Source of the DNA: Bolinopsis microptera | Lineage: Eukaryota > Ctenophora > Tentaculata > Lobata > Bolinopsidae | Assembly (NCBI RefSeq): GCF_026151205.1 | Contig: NC_087084.1 | Location: forward strand, 5,511,538 to 5,575,537 | Direction: 5' to 3' | Length of the DNA stretch: 64,000 bases | Part shown: positions 1-13,200 of the stretch, piece after piece | How the letters are laid out: the number at the start of each line of letters is the position of its first letter | Position numbering within the stretch: position 1 is the stretch's first letter | The notes under the pieces: generated by a model | What the model was told of the DNA's origin: nothing | The model's input: only the letters and a program-made list of their open reading frames with translations | Databases searched by the model: none | Position numbers and translations under genes: made by a program

Positions 1-171
1 TATATTATATCACAGTGCTCCAAACAGCACAGCACTAACACGAATCAGAAAGTTGGGAAATGAGAATACCCCACAACTTGGGCGGTCAGTCAGTCAGCTA
101 GTGATGGGCTAGTGTCTGTCACGTGTCAGTCAACTGTAAGTCATAGCAGTGGGGTTGTTTTAGTAACTTAC
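1..171. other. RBFOX intron, left edge
   Basis: Downstream of the last visible RBFOX exon on the minus strand. AT-rich with one CACGTG; no coding signal seen. Confidence 0.6.
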
Positions 172-396
172 TGGGTTGACGATGCTCTGGTGCTGTGCAA
201 GTTCTAAGTGTTGCCGCATCACGGCGGCTGCCTGCTGCTGGGGTATCAGGGTGGTCCAGATGTAGTCTTGATCGTTCTGCATACCGGGCATTCCTGCCGC
301 AGCCTGCTGTTCTTGTCCAGCCTGAGCCGCGGCCTGCCATGGGTCACCCATTAGTCCCGGCTGTGCGCGTTGGTCTTGTGCTGGTTGTAATGCCGT
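172..396 (-). CDS. RBFOX: RBFOX exon 8: Ala/Gln-rich segment, last exon in the window
   Basis: Seventy-five codons, phase 0/0, between a CCATCTCCAG acceptor and a consensus GTAAGT donor. It encodes [20 protein letters not shown], an Ala/Gln/Gly-rich middle, and ends with [12 protein letters not shown]. Because it ends in a donor and not a stop, the C-terminus lies beyond the left edge. Confidence 0.75.
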
Positions 397-3300
397 CTGG
401 AGATGGGGGTGTAATGCGGAGACAGTTGCTATGGCAACAACGCACCAGTTGTCACGGTAACGTGTCAGTTATTATGCCATTATGTGCCACCCAATATGTG
501 CCACCTATTATGTGCCACCCATTATGGGCCGTACTGAGAGATGATGCGGGAGGCCATGTCGGCTGGCTGGTGGCCATTTTAAAACTTGAACACTCCGTGT
601 TGAGAATGTTAGTCAGATCATTAGGGTCGTGTATGAAGTGCTACACAAGTACAAATCTCAGTGCTGAACAACTAGCTGCAACATAGATGCAAAAGCAAAC
701 CGAATTAAAAACCAGCTGTAATCAGGCGTCTATAATTAGCACGGGCCATACTGCCGTTTTCTCAGAAAAGGCAGTATGTCCAAATTTTCAAAATATGACA
801 ATATTGGTATCAAAATTTTCAGTAGAAAATTCTCTACAACATGAGCTACATATTAATGTATAGAAACATTGTTGCATGCAAATCCTAAGGAAGTAAGTCC
901 CAGTTGAGAAACATTATGTTCGGTTTTGGCCAATTATTTTCTGAGAGAAGGACGTAAGTCCGGACTTACTGCCTTTTCTGAGAAAATCTTGAAAATTTTC
1001 TGAGATAAGGAAGTAATTCCGTGGACTTACTGCCTTTTCTGAGATAAATTATCTGTGATAGGAAGAAGTAGCTGGACTTACTTCCTATAAAAGCATGTTA
1101 AAAACGGAATTTTAGAAAGCGATTTCCCAAAAAGAACATAACTTTACTGCCGATTGGTATTTTCGATTGAAATTTTCAGAATCGATGTATAATTACATTT
1201 CAACCTTACGTAAGTGATCAAAATTTTCATTTAGGCCTCAAAAAAAATTAGTGGCCGATTTTCAAAAACGCCGGATGTATTTTAGTCGCAAAACATAAAC
1301 ATTGGAGCAGTTATTGAGCTGTTATAATCGCAGAGAATGTTTAGTTTAGGTATATCTTTTAGATCAAGTTCATTTTCATCAAAATATCGATAAGATATCA
1401 TTTAATGCACTGAAATCGTTCAAAATTGGCGAGTTTGCCTAAATAAGGGCATACTATTATTCAAAAACATTTATTATATGATATGGAGCAATTTAGATTT
1501 ACCTAATTGTTTATATTTTACAATATAATCCAAAATACATAGATCCCAACCTCAAAAATTTAGTAAAAAGCTTGGACTTACTTCCTTCTCAGAAAAATAT
1601 TGAACAGAGATTTTTCTCAGAAAAGGAAGTAAGTCCACGTTTTTTCAGAAAAGGCAATAAGTCCATCCAGTATGAAAAATAATTTCGATTATTTGGCATA
1701 AAAATGGTTATATCTAAGCTTATGGACGGCTCAAAGCTTTAATTTTTTTGACAAATTAAAATTTGACTAATTATTGATAACTCAACGTGTTTACTTTCGA
1801 TCTTACGCAAAAAGTAAGCGGAGAAAAAACCATAAACGCAAAAGTCGAAATATCTCAAAATGGCAAATATGGACTTACTGCCTTTTCTGAGAAAACGGCA
1901 GCATGATAGCACACATTTCACAAATGCCATTACCCGTAAATCATTGCATTCTGACATAAATATGATACCACGATAATCTGCGTTAAATTACAATCGCAGG
2001 TAAAACTGAATGTATTTCACACAGGTAACTTACCGGTATACTGGTTATGGGAAGGGTCTGGTATCCTAGCAACTGATCCTCGAAGGAGAAGGCTGTCTGT
2101 TGCTGTGCGGCGAGCTGTTGCGTTGCAGCCGCGGTGGCGTATGGTGACGAGAAGCGGGGGTTGAAGGCGGCGGCTGCTGCTGCTTGCTAGGGGAAAGAGG
2201 GGGTTAGGGACATTGTTTGAACTAAGAACTTGACACTTCTGTGGTCTAAAGAAATCTATCAAGTGTCAAAGTGTAAAAAGAGTGTGGGAAATTCAAGTTT
2301 TTAAGTTAAACAATAGAACGGGCCTGTCATATTTACACGACTTAGCAAGATGTTAAAAAGAACGTGACACTAAATTTTAAACTCCTGATACATCGAGACA
2401 AATACGTAACATGTTGTAACGTAGCTTAACAATGGAATAAGTCAAAGAACGCAATAGAACTAGTTTAAACCTGTATAACACTCCTAACTAAGAACATTTG
2501 GCACTCAACATTGGAAGAACCAACTGAACGAGTACAAGAAGGGAATTAAGATGTCGAGCTTAGCACGGAACTTCACCATAGCGACTGTTCACTATAAAAA
2601 CATCAGAAATAATAAGTTTTTAATAAGTTTCAGAAATAATAAGTTTAAACTCACTCCTCCAGCCACATTAGCGAGATCGTTAACAGACTGGGCGCCCGGA
2701 ACCGACTGTACTGCGTTAGTGTTAGCGGCAGCGAGTGCGGCTGCGAAGTAAGGGTCTTGTAGCTGGGTGGCGTCTGCAATGGCTAGGGATCTGTGGTGGC
2801 TTTATATGAGGATAAACTTGAAGTTCACACCAGGGTGCTGTTTACTGTCCTTAGTTGTGATAATTTGTAAAATCATCACTACCAAGCACAGTAACCAACA
2901 CGAATGGGTTTTCAAATCAGTTTTCTAGTCAAACGGGAAAAAAGCGATAGAAATAAGAACTTATACAGAACGAAACGGTGTATTGTTCTACTTTGCAAAG
3001 TGGTAGTGGAGAAAAAACAAACCTAGCGAAAGGATGATTCCTGGCGGCAGCAAGTTCTAAGAAGCTGTTTCTAGCTGCAGCAAGTCGCTGGTAAGTGGAG
3101 GCTTGGGCTGGGGTCAGGAACGCAGCACGGGCTCTCAATGCTGCTGGGTAGGTCACTGTAAATACAGGTTGTTAGATAAAGATACCGGAAAAGATACCGA
3201 ATGATCATTACATTGAGTTAGATAAGGGAGATATCAAAAGATTTAAAAGATCCCGAAAAATGGTCACTTACAGCTGGGTGAAACAAGGAATGGTGCTCTG

Positions 3301-6300
3301 TTGACTGATTTAGTAGCTCTAGGTGTAGCCCAATTAACCTGGAAATTAGAGTGGTGTTAAGTTCTATAATCCCCCTGAGAGTTGACGGTGGCGCTATCTT
3401 AGCTACAATACATCGTGGTTCAATAAGGAAAGTTTTCAAAAACTGTGCGCTTATGCGCACTGCGTAGTAGTTTCTGTGTTGGCATGTCACCGCGCGCTAC
3501 AGAGAAATTACAACTTGTTGGTCGAGGCTGTTAGAGATATCGTATGACAACAATTAAAAGAATAATTAACACAATATTTAGAGTTCGTTGGTACATATTT
3601 CAGTTACACCCGTCTAGAAAAGCATGGTACGTGGATTGAATAAGCCATATGAATTTTCTCCAAGTCCTACTAAGGATATTTCGATTTAAGCTCAAGTGAA
3701 ACCCTTCATTAATATCAAATATTTGTGAGCTAAAAGATATGTTTAAATTTTTCCATTTATCCCTAGATACACCGCAACCAACACTTGGTGATTTCGAGAC
3801 TTTCGCATGGACATTTTTTCACTTGACCGAGCAGGTCTGACTCGTACCGCCAGGATAAATGAAACCAGAGAAATACAGTTTTTATAAGGTGTTAATCCAC
3901 AAAAGCAACGTACGAGAGACTTGTAAAGTTGGACAATTATTGGTTTAGTCTTGCTCACTGCTGTCAGATACGCCCGGGGTTTAGACTAGGCAAGCTGATG
4001 GTTAAACTATCGCTTGTCAGATTTATATAATTACTCCGAAAATCATAGATCTGTCATCTGTATTCTGTATAATACTACTGGTGTGGTTACTGGTTAACCA
4101 ATCAGCTTCCAGCATTGGCCCATCAGAATTTATAATCAAAGCAAATATGGTTCACCTCCCCATCAGAGTCCACATACGGCTTAATATAACATTTATAAGG
4201 GTTGCAAATGTGCCTGAACTCGTTCAAGCCAGCATAGTCATTCAATAATCTAAGAATCAAGCCAAGCTGCGTGATCACAAATATAAATATATATAAACCG
4301 TACATGAAGCATTTCAACCGTTAAACAGAGTATTTCAAGAGATGTTTCAGATTTAATTAATTTCAGTTTGTGCCCGGAAATAAATAATATATGTAAGACC
4401 GGGGTTTGGACGATCTCCAATAGACTGCGTTCTAAGACTAAGATCTAATCTTAGAAATTACTGAACACCTCATCCTGGCTTACTAAACTAAGGTATTGCA
4501 ATGACCTCTGCTCTTTCAGTCGCCTCTACTGAAGAAATAAAGTCATCAAATTAGGATGGGACTCAGCGTTACCTCGCCGAGCAGAAATACCCACTTTCTA
4601 AGCAGAAACCTAGCTTGAACAGTGATCTTCAACCCAGGATATAAAATATTTAAAGCCTGTTTGCGACTGAGCTCTTAACATTGGTCTAATGTCTTATTAA
4701 TATAAATTACCAGATTTTAGCACAACGTGGTTCACTGAAAAGCACTTAGTCTGAACATGAATTGCAGTAAACTTACTTTAAACTCAGGAATCTTTATTAA
4801 TACACACAACCTCTATCAAGACGCGGGAATTAATAGGACCTACAAAATTCTGATATGATAAAAACCACGTTGTACATTCTCATGCAACAACAAAGCATAT
4901 TATGTAATAAAGTTGTGTACAAAATTCATGACTAAGTTTTCATGAAATATTTGGGGCCTTCTTCATCATCAGGCGGCGGAATGAGTGTTAGTCAATCACT
5001 GTGATCATTAAAATAAATTGTTAACTTGTTAAATTCCAACACATGATTTACGAGCATAGCACTGTTAAACTTACTCCGCTACATATAAAAATAGAGCGCA
5101 TTTCTGAGGAAATAATACGTAAAATAACTCTCGTATTTTGATTGGTTGTAACTGTTCCCGGGTTCAGTCATAACACAAATTAAATTAGAAGAGATCACGG
5201 AAATGCCGCCCTTGAATTTACAGCGTTAATAAAAGCGCCGTTCCCATGGGTTACCCTGGTAACGGTCCGCACCGTTATTGCGCATATTACATATAACCCA
5301 CTAACTGCTCACATCAGGGCTGTTCTACATCAGTTCAATCATATTTCATATCGCTCATCCTTACACTCACACTAACCTCTATATATTATATGTGTGGTCA
5401 ATCAATGTAATGAAGTCACGTGACATTTTATGGAAGTTACGTGTCAATCTGAAGATGAGCGAAGTTTGAGGTCTCACAATATAGTCCACCTCAGCGAGGG
5501 GTACAGCTATTTACTAACCACTCCGTTGTCATGGTGTGCATGATCTTATGGGTAAAGTCGTCATTTATAACATGTTTACTGGTAACCTAGTTTGTGTTAT
5601 GTAAGTAATAATATGTGTTGTGCAAGTATGTTAGCATGAGAAAAGGTTTAAGTAGGCGGGATATTTGATGCTGAACTACATTTTAACGTTAAAAGGAGGA
5701 TGAGCTGTGAATATAAGTGTAGTGCAATAAGGTGCAGCAAGGTGCAGCAAAGTGCAGTAAGGTGCAGTAAGATGCAGTAAGGTGCAGTAAGGTGCAGTAA
5801 GGTGCAGTTAAAGTACTGGAAATTAAACCTCCACGTCTTCAAATGATTAATGTTTGGTTATATGCTCCGTGGAGGATGGTCGCACAGGAGTGATGCCCGT
5901 GCCTAAGCTGGGGGAGACATGTGACACCTATGGTCCCTTAAAAGATCGTCACCTGTACTCTCAATCTACCTCAACTACAGTAAATTTACTCATCATTGCT
6001 ATGATGTCTATGCTAAGTATTGCTAGTTGGAACGTTCATGGGTTTTATTTGAAAAACGAAGATGATTTTACCAACTTATAGTGAACTTAGCAAGAGATAG
6101 AGTAGGATGGAGGAGTTTATTTACTTTGAGACATATTGAACGAATGAGTCTTCGTAAGCGTAAATAGGCCAGCACTTTGCTGAGCCTCTTTAGGTGCTCT
6201 TTTGTTAATAGATGTTATTATATATATATATATATGCTCCGTGACCCAGTGCACTAATTCCTATACTAATACTAGCAGCACTTAAATAAACACCACGTGA

Positions 6301-9300
6301 CACCGGAAGAGTTATCAGTTTGTGTCTACTACAGCGGGGGCAAAGCGCACTCAATGTTGCTCCTAGGCCTAATGGGAATGGAACCGATTTGCTAAATCAC
6401 CTAATTTTCCAGTATAGGTTGCAAGTTGCAACGTAACATTGTCTGAAAGGGTAAGTACTGCGAACAGCAATGATTGCTGGCATCAATCCATGATTGGAGT
6501 AGAATCTGTCGAGTACTTGATTTTCCGCGTATTAATCCTTTTCGCAGGTGACACACTCATACAAACACGAAATACCAATGTGTCTATTAAACAACATAAT
6601 GCTATAATGTGTATTCAAAACTACAAAATATTGTGGCTAGAAAAATTCGTCAAGCATGCATACGGTTTTAACATTATAACATAATATTCATTCGGACCAG
6701 TTCACGGTCAGCGTGCATGCTGTGGTGGCGTGTATCAAAGAAACTAGGAATTTTTCTACAGAGTTTAAAACTTTTACATGGTTAGAGACATTCTGAGTTT
6801 TAATTCACGAGGATAATTTATTCGCTTTGATAATCGCGAGGAATTGCTGTAAGTTTGGGGCAGATTCTTCTTTAATACGAATACGTGACTTTAAGTACGT
6901 GTTATTTGTAAAATATATGGTTAATCTGCACACACTCAACACAAGTAATATTATCCCTCAGTAAAAGTTCACACTACCTGTAGAACTAGCTTAGTTTTTG
7001 TTTTTACACACAACATCTGCTACCCGAAATGATCACATAGTTTAAACCGGAACAACCAATGAAAACGCCCCAAACGCCCACGTGGCACGTTTTCCCCCAA
7101 TCAGTGCGGGCAACGACCATGCTGGCACGTGGCGGGACTGTAGTGTTGAAAGACAAAGACTATTGTGTTCCAGGGGCCCTGGTACAGCCGCTCAAGTCAT
7201 GTTTCAGCGCTTCCGATTGGTGGGTTTGTGTCACGTGATGCTAATGAGAGGCGGTGATTGGCTCCGAGAGATAACAATGTGTGGGACATTGTAACCTGGA
7301 CAAAGGGTGCTGTGTTAAGAGACATGTAAGCTACGGGGCTGTTGTCAAGGCAACCATTACACTCATCAGGGACGACAGATAATATTTTAATGACCCCATA
7401 AATATCCATTTGCTGCTGATTTAAACGGGAATTGAATACAAAAACAAGAACTTAAGTGGTGGATGCACTAATTCGTGTTAATTGTGGGGTTAAAACAATG
7501 TTCTGGACAATTAGTAGTTCGGGTCACACCCAAGTGCCATCCAGGGCGCGCATTACAGTCTGATAAAAGCATGGGCATACGAGCCAATAAGCAGTCATCA
7601 CATGAGCATAATGATATCACGTGATCATAATGATATCACGTGATCGTTTAGCGGGTCTTGATAAACACTGACAAACAAGGGGCTTGTCAGGGGGTGGTGA
7701 ACTGTAACCCAGCAACCTGACTGGTTTCTGTTTCCACGTGGGAGGCTTATGATTGGTTAGGTTTGAACCACGTGACACAATTACTTGGCTCTGATTGGTT
7801 GACACAGATATATATTAGTGAGTGGTCCTCGATAAAAAAGGATCGGTCTCTATATTAGAAAATGCAGCATATCACTCGAAGTGAAGAAATCTAGAGTCTA
7901 CATCACCAAGACTTAGCTTGCAACTTATAGACAGAATGAGGTTAAGTTTGTATTATCAATTCTTAGGAAGTTTTGTCCTTTTTTGATCGAGCGTGAAAAA
8001 TAATTGTGCCATCAGCCGTAGCTGATTTACTAACACTCTTGTTTCAACACCTTTTATTAACACCTTTTATTAACACCTTTTATTAACACCTTTTATTAAC
8101 ACCTTTTATTAACACCTTTGTTTAAGAACACCTTCAAACAATATCATACGGTGGAAATATTTGGAACCAAGTTTAAAATTTTGTAAAAACTGTGCAAGGC
8201 TCTTTTAAGATTTCGTTAAATACTAGATATTATTCCTAATGCATGGAAATTCTTTAGACTTAAACAGTTTTAAGTCGAATATATCTTATCAAAACAGTTG
8301 TTAATGAACTTTAAAAACAGCATCATGACAAGAATTGTCAAGTATTATTCTCTCGGTCACCACATGAAAAATAAACTCGAGATTATCAGATTGTCACGAC
8401 CAAAATATCGGTTAATTTTTAACAGGAGCATTTTTAAGGCTTCCCACTTCCTAGACATATATTTATAAACGAGTGCTGATCAGGTACAAGATACTACTTC
8501 CGTTTAACAGTTGCGTTATAAACCAGCGAGCATTGCTCTTCAGTAAATTACCAGACAAGCTTTCGCTTCAAGATTTGATGACTTTGCCTTTTAAAACGCC
8601 TTATAGGTTATGACTTATGAGGTTATGAGGTTTTGAAGATTACTATTTAACTTTCGAGTAATATCTCACAAAGCTTTTAAATCAAAAGAGAGAGAGAGAG
8701 CCAGCGATAACCTCATAACCAAATTTGGTGATGAACGAATTTTAATATGCCCCGCAGAATCGCGCCTGAAATCACTTAAAATCAAACTCAAAGTGCGGTA
8801 AATTAAATTTTAATAATTCAAACCTCAATTTTTCTGCCGTCAATGATAGCACCACCAAGTTTCTGTTTGGCGTTGCTGGCGTCCTCCGCCGACATCATTG
8901 TCACGAAACCGAACCCTTTGCTCCCTCTCTCATTAAAGATTATCTCCGCCTCTAATATCGGTCCAAACGGCTGAAAGAGGTGAAATATGTTAATATTTAC
9001 TGAAGCGATTTTAAAGTAAAATGAGTAATGAACAGTAAATGACTCCGTCCAGCTTACAGATAACCCGCATTTTTAACCTGTAGATTAGGGGCAATAAAGT
9101 ATCGAGTTATGCCAAAAAAAACATTTACGGCGTTAGAGTGACTGAGTGATTAGAAACTGTATTAAGTTTGTAAAGAAGGGGGGGGGGGCTAATAGTGCCC
9201 AAAAATAAGTTTATGTCCCCCCTCCCTCTAAGTAAGGTGCTTAAATGTAGTTGCCAGGTGGGTGAGAACATCTGCAGTCCTACTGAGAACATATTACACA

Positions 9301-10199
9301 CTTCACGTATAATTTATTAAGTTATTTGATGCATTAATTCTTTCAGACATACGATTCGAAATTTTAAAACAAATTACGAAAATGTTTGAGAGAATTTGGG
9401 GGATATTCACTATTTAACTGTGTTTCAAACTGTACTAAAATTACCCCATCTTTAGTCATAGATAATTACTGTTCCGAATGTCTGATAGTCACGTGTGTTG
9501 CAAGGAAAAGAAGCTCAGTTCAGGATAAGTACACACGTGATAATCACACACGTGATAATCACGAATATTGAACAGCAATCACCAGAAAATACCACTGATT
9601 ATCAGAAATATTCCTATCCGGAAACCACAACCAGTTAGTTGTGGATTGTGATAAAATCTTCAAGTTATGTACGATTAATGTTCTGAACAGCTGTAAGTTC
9701 TATATTGTTAAAAGTCCGGTATTTTATGCTGGATAACTAACGTACTTACATAAATTAACATAAATAACATAAAGTAACATAAAATAACATAAAGTAACAT
9801 AAAATAACATAAAGTAACATAAAATAACATAAAGTAAGAGAGCAATGTTGAAAGTTCCGAATATCTGGTTATCACTTTTTACTGCGACAAAGGAGAGTAA
9901 ATAGTCTACATAATGTTATCATTTGATATAATGTAGCAGTGTTGAAAGTATTTACATGTTTAGAGCTACATATTGAACACTTCACATTGACTACACGTAA
10001 AACTTCACACTGACTACACGTAAAACTTCACACTGACTACACGTAAAACTTCACACTGACTACACGTAAAACTTCACACTGACTACACGTAAAACTGTAA
10101 TACTAATATAACTTGTGATATATTATATATAACCGTATTGTAACCGATATATAACTTGCGAACTTGAACTATACACTACACACACGGACACACACACAC

Positions 10200-10262
<63 letters not shown>

Positions 10263-13200
10263 TTAATACTCTAATCCCCAACTAATGTTCACAACAACAC
10301 GCTACACTGTCAACTGTAAACCGATCTCCGGTGTAAACTATCAGATGTATGCTATTCCGTGTGATTAATCTGAGAGCACAATTTCAGGGCCTGTACGCAA
10401 AGTATTGTAAACAAATTCAGTTTACTGTTGCGCAATCTCCAGTATTGAGCCTAAGGGAATATGTAGCGGAGGGAGTTGCAGGTAATTTGCCCGTATTCAC
10501 ACTCAAACCTGAGTTTAGTCATTTTCCGATACGAGATTGGGGACGGGTTCTATAAACAAACAAACAAACAACAAACATATGTAGCGGAGAGGTAGGATTA
10601 CTATTTTAAAGTAGAAAACATGCCAGGTCCTTAAAGTTAGACTGGGGTCTACTAACCCTCTACGTGTAACAGCGTGTGTGTGTGTGTGTGGGGGAACAGC
10701 TGGCTACACAGTGTTTACTGATTAACATCTCTTTCAGATTAGTCACCAGCCCCATCAAAATTCAAATAAAGAGCTCATATAGAGGGTTCATATAGAGGGT
10801 TCATATAGAGGTCCAAATTAAGGTATCAAATAAAGAGCTCAAATAGAGGGCTCAAATTATAGAGGGCTCAGATAAAGAGCTCAAATAGAGGGCTCAAATT
10901 ATAGAGGGTTCAAATAGAGAGCTCAAATAGAGAGCTCAAATAGAGGTCTCAATATTCGGAGTCAAACTCTAGATAACCAGGTGATCTAAAGTACTTGATT
11001 AGAGTTGGTAGAGCTCATACAATTAGATTACTCATGACAATATGGGGAGACGTTTAATTGTCGGTAATACCAGATTCATCTGGCAGTGGTTAACTTCATA
11101 TACCAGTACCTTGTGAGAGCACGAAACTTAAATAAGAGGCTTTAAAGTACATGATAATATAATATGTTCAAGTCACGTGATGAATATTCGTGGTCATGGT
11201 CACGTGATATCAGAGTTTCAAACAGCTACCAGGCTGAAAAAGAAGCCAAGTTTCAAGTCTCATGTAATTATGTTATTATATTATCTTTATAATGTGAGCT
11301 CGGTAACTAAATGTGAGTTAGTTCGGTAAATGCGCTGAGAGTCTGTACGTTCCTGAACTATAATTTAGCAGCTTAGATCCGTGACATGTTCATGGTCACG
11401 TGATATCAGATACGTGACATTGGAATATGATTGTACATTATTAGAGCTGTTATTTGGAAATTGAGACGAGAATATTACACGTTATCGGACTGAAGACACG
11501 CAGGACAAACAACCCACCCATCACAGAAGAGCAGGAGAGATATTAACCAATGAGCGGCCAGCTCACAAGGATAACGGACCAATCAGAGATCAGGGATTCA
11601 ACCACATGACACTCAGTAACCATGGTTACGAGCCGACAGCCCGGATCAGAGAGCCAGCTCATCATTGGATCATTAACAATTACACACGGTTAATTTGCAG
11701 CATTAACGCAGATCATTGCACCCAATCAGAAGGCAGGATTCCGCTCACCAGCCAATCAGAAGTGCCCATTCTCTGTCACATGGCAAGTGCAGGTAATCAG
11801 GGAGGGGAGGCTGTGTATTTTTAGTGCTGTGATCCGAGGTAAGATTGAAAGAGAGCAATTAGAGTTTCCGGTAAGTGTGATCCAGGTGGTAACGAGTGTT
11901 CAGTAAGTATTTGTGTCACACAGATCGCACTGAGTGCGGAAATAACGGTCTTAAACATGGAGTGTGATCAGTGTAAGGTAGTGTAGTGCAATTTAGTGTA
12001 ATGGGGTGTAGTGTAATTTAGTGTAGTGGGGTGTATTGCAATTGCGTGTAATGGGGTGTATTGCAATTTAGTGTAGTGGGGTGTATTGCAATTTAGTGTA
12101 ATGGGGTGTAGTGCAATTTAGTGTAATGGGGTGTAGTGTAATTTAGTGTAGTGGGGTGTATTGCAATTTAGTGTAGTGGGGTGTATTGCAATTTAGTGTA
12201 GTGGGGTGTATTGCAATTTAGTGTAATGGGGTGTAGTGCAATTTAGTGTAATGAGGTGTAGTGCAATTTAGTGTAGTGGGGTGTATTGCAATTTAGTGTA
12301 ATGGGGTGTATTGCAATTTAGTGTAATGAGGTGTAGTGTAATTTAGTGTAGTGGGGTGTATTGCAATTTAGTGTAGTGGGGTGTATTGCAATTTAGTGTA
12401 ATGGGGTGTAGTGCAATTTAGTGTAATGAGGTGTAGTGCAATTTAGTGTAGTGGGGTGTATTGCAATTTAGTGTAATGAGGTGTAGTGCAATTTAGTGTA
12501 GTGCAAAATAATGCAGAGGGGTGTAGTGCAATTTAGTGTAGTGTAAAATAGTGCAGAGGGGTATAGTGCAATTTAGTGTAGTGCAAAATAGTGCAGAGGG
12601 GTATAGTGCAATTTAGTGTAGTGCAAAATAGTGCAGAGGGGTATAGTGCAATTTAGTGTAGTGGGGTGCAGTAGTGCAGCGCAATAAATTGTAAGTTGGT
12701 GAGGACGTTAGTAGCCGGTATACTAATTTCAGTGGTCAAGTATCTAACCCACAACCGTTTTAGCACATTTAAACTGGTTCTACAAACTGGTCCTATCAAG
12801 GTCCTATCAAGAATCGATATTTCCCGCAATAAGACAAGTATTGGGAAGAATGCGAGCAATTTAAAGTAAAATCCAGTAAAGACTGAAACATACCAACGAC
12901 ACCAACAGAACAGCTGCTATTGGCAGGACACACATATAAATCGTATAAGTTCCCCAAAAAAACCATAATTGCTGTCTGCTGAGAACTTCAATAAATAAAT
13001 CCCCCTTTACTTCCCATTTAATATTACTGACCTGGAAGATCTCAATAAGGTCAAGTTCGCGGAATCTGAAAGGAATGTTGGTCACGTGTAGACGTTTACT
13101 CTTGTTGTGAGGCTGAGTTGGTATCCCTGGTAGCAGCCCTGGGGCACTGATTGGGGACTGCGTCGTGGTGGTCGTCTGAAATAGATTCTAGGTTATTCTA

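Larger units (their letters stand above)
3339..8823. other. RBFOX intron between exons 3 and 4
   Basis: About 5.5 kb with no exon that I could support. It holds a decamer repeat (5721-5810), a LINE endonuclease fragment (5950-6081), CCAAT/CACGTG clusters (7080-7300 and 7616-7800) and a 13-bp repeat (8046-8119). Confidence 0.6.
8971..13031. other. RBFOX intron between exons 2 and 3
   Basis: About 4 kb without a supportable exon. It contains five tandem repeats (listed separately) and a CCAAT/CACGTG cluster around 11160-11770. There is a poly-G tract at 9178-9188. Confidence 0.6.

Noticed and set aside
195-686. 163-codon plus-strand frame
   Set aside because: It overlaps RBFOX exon 8 on the other strand and continues into low-complexity TGTGCCACC repeats; no domain is seen.
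2774-2782. Alternative acceptors for RBFOX exon 6 (after CCCTAG or TTGCAG)
   Set aside because: They need a phase-1 entry, while exon 5 leaves in phase 2; only the CCACAG acceptor at 2791-2792 fits.
4123-4317. Minus-strand frame with [16 protein letters not shown]
   Set aside because: Slightly coding-like, but no splice sites in the right phase for RBFOX and no recognised family.
5648-5842. Leu/His/Ala-rich minus-strand frame
   Set aside because: It is the translation of the GGTGCAGTAA decamer repeat.
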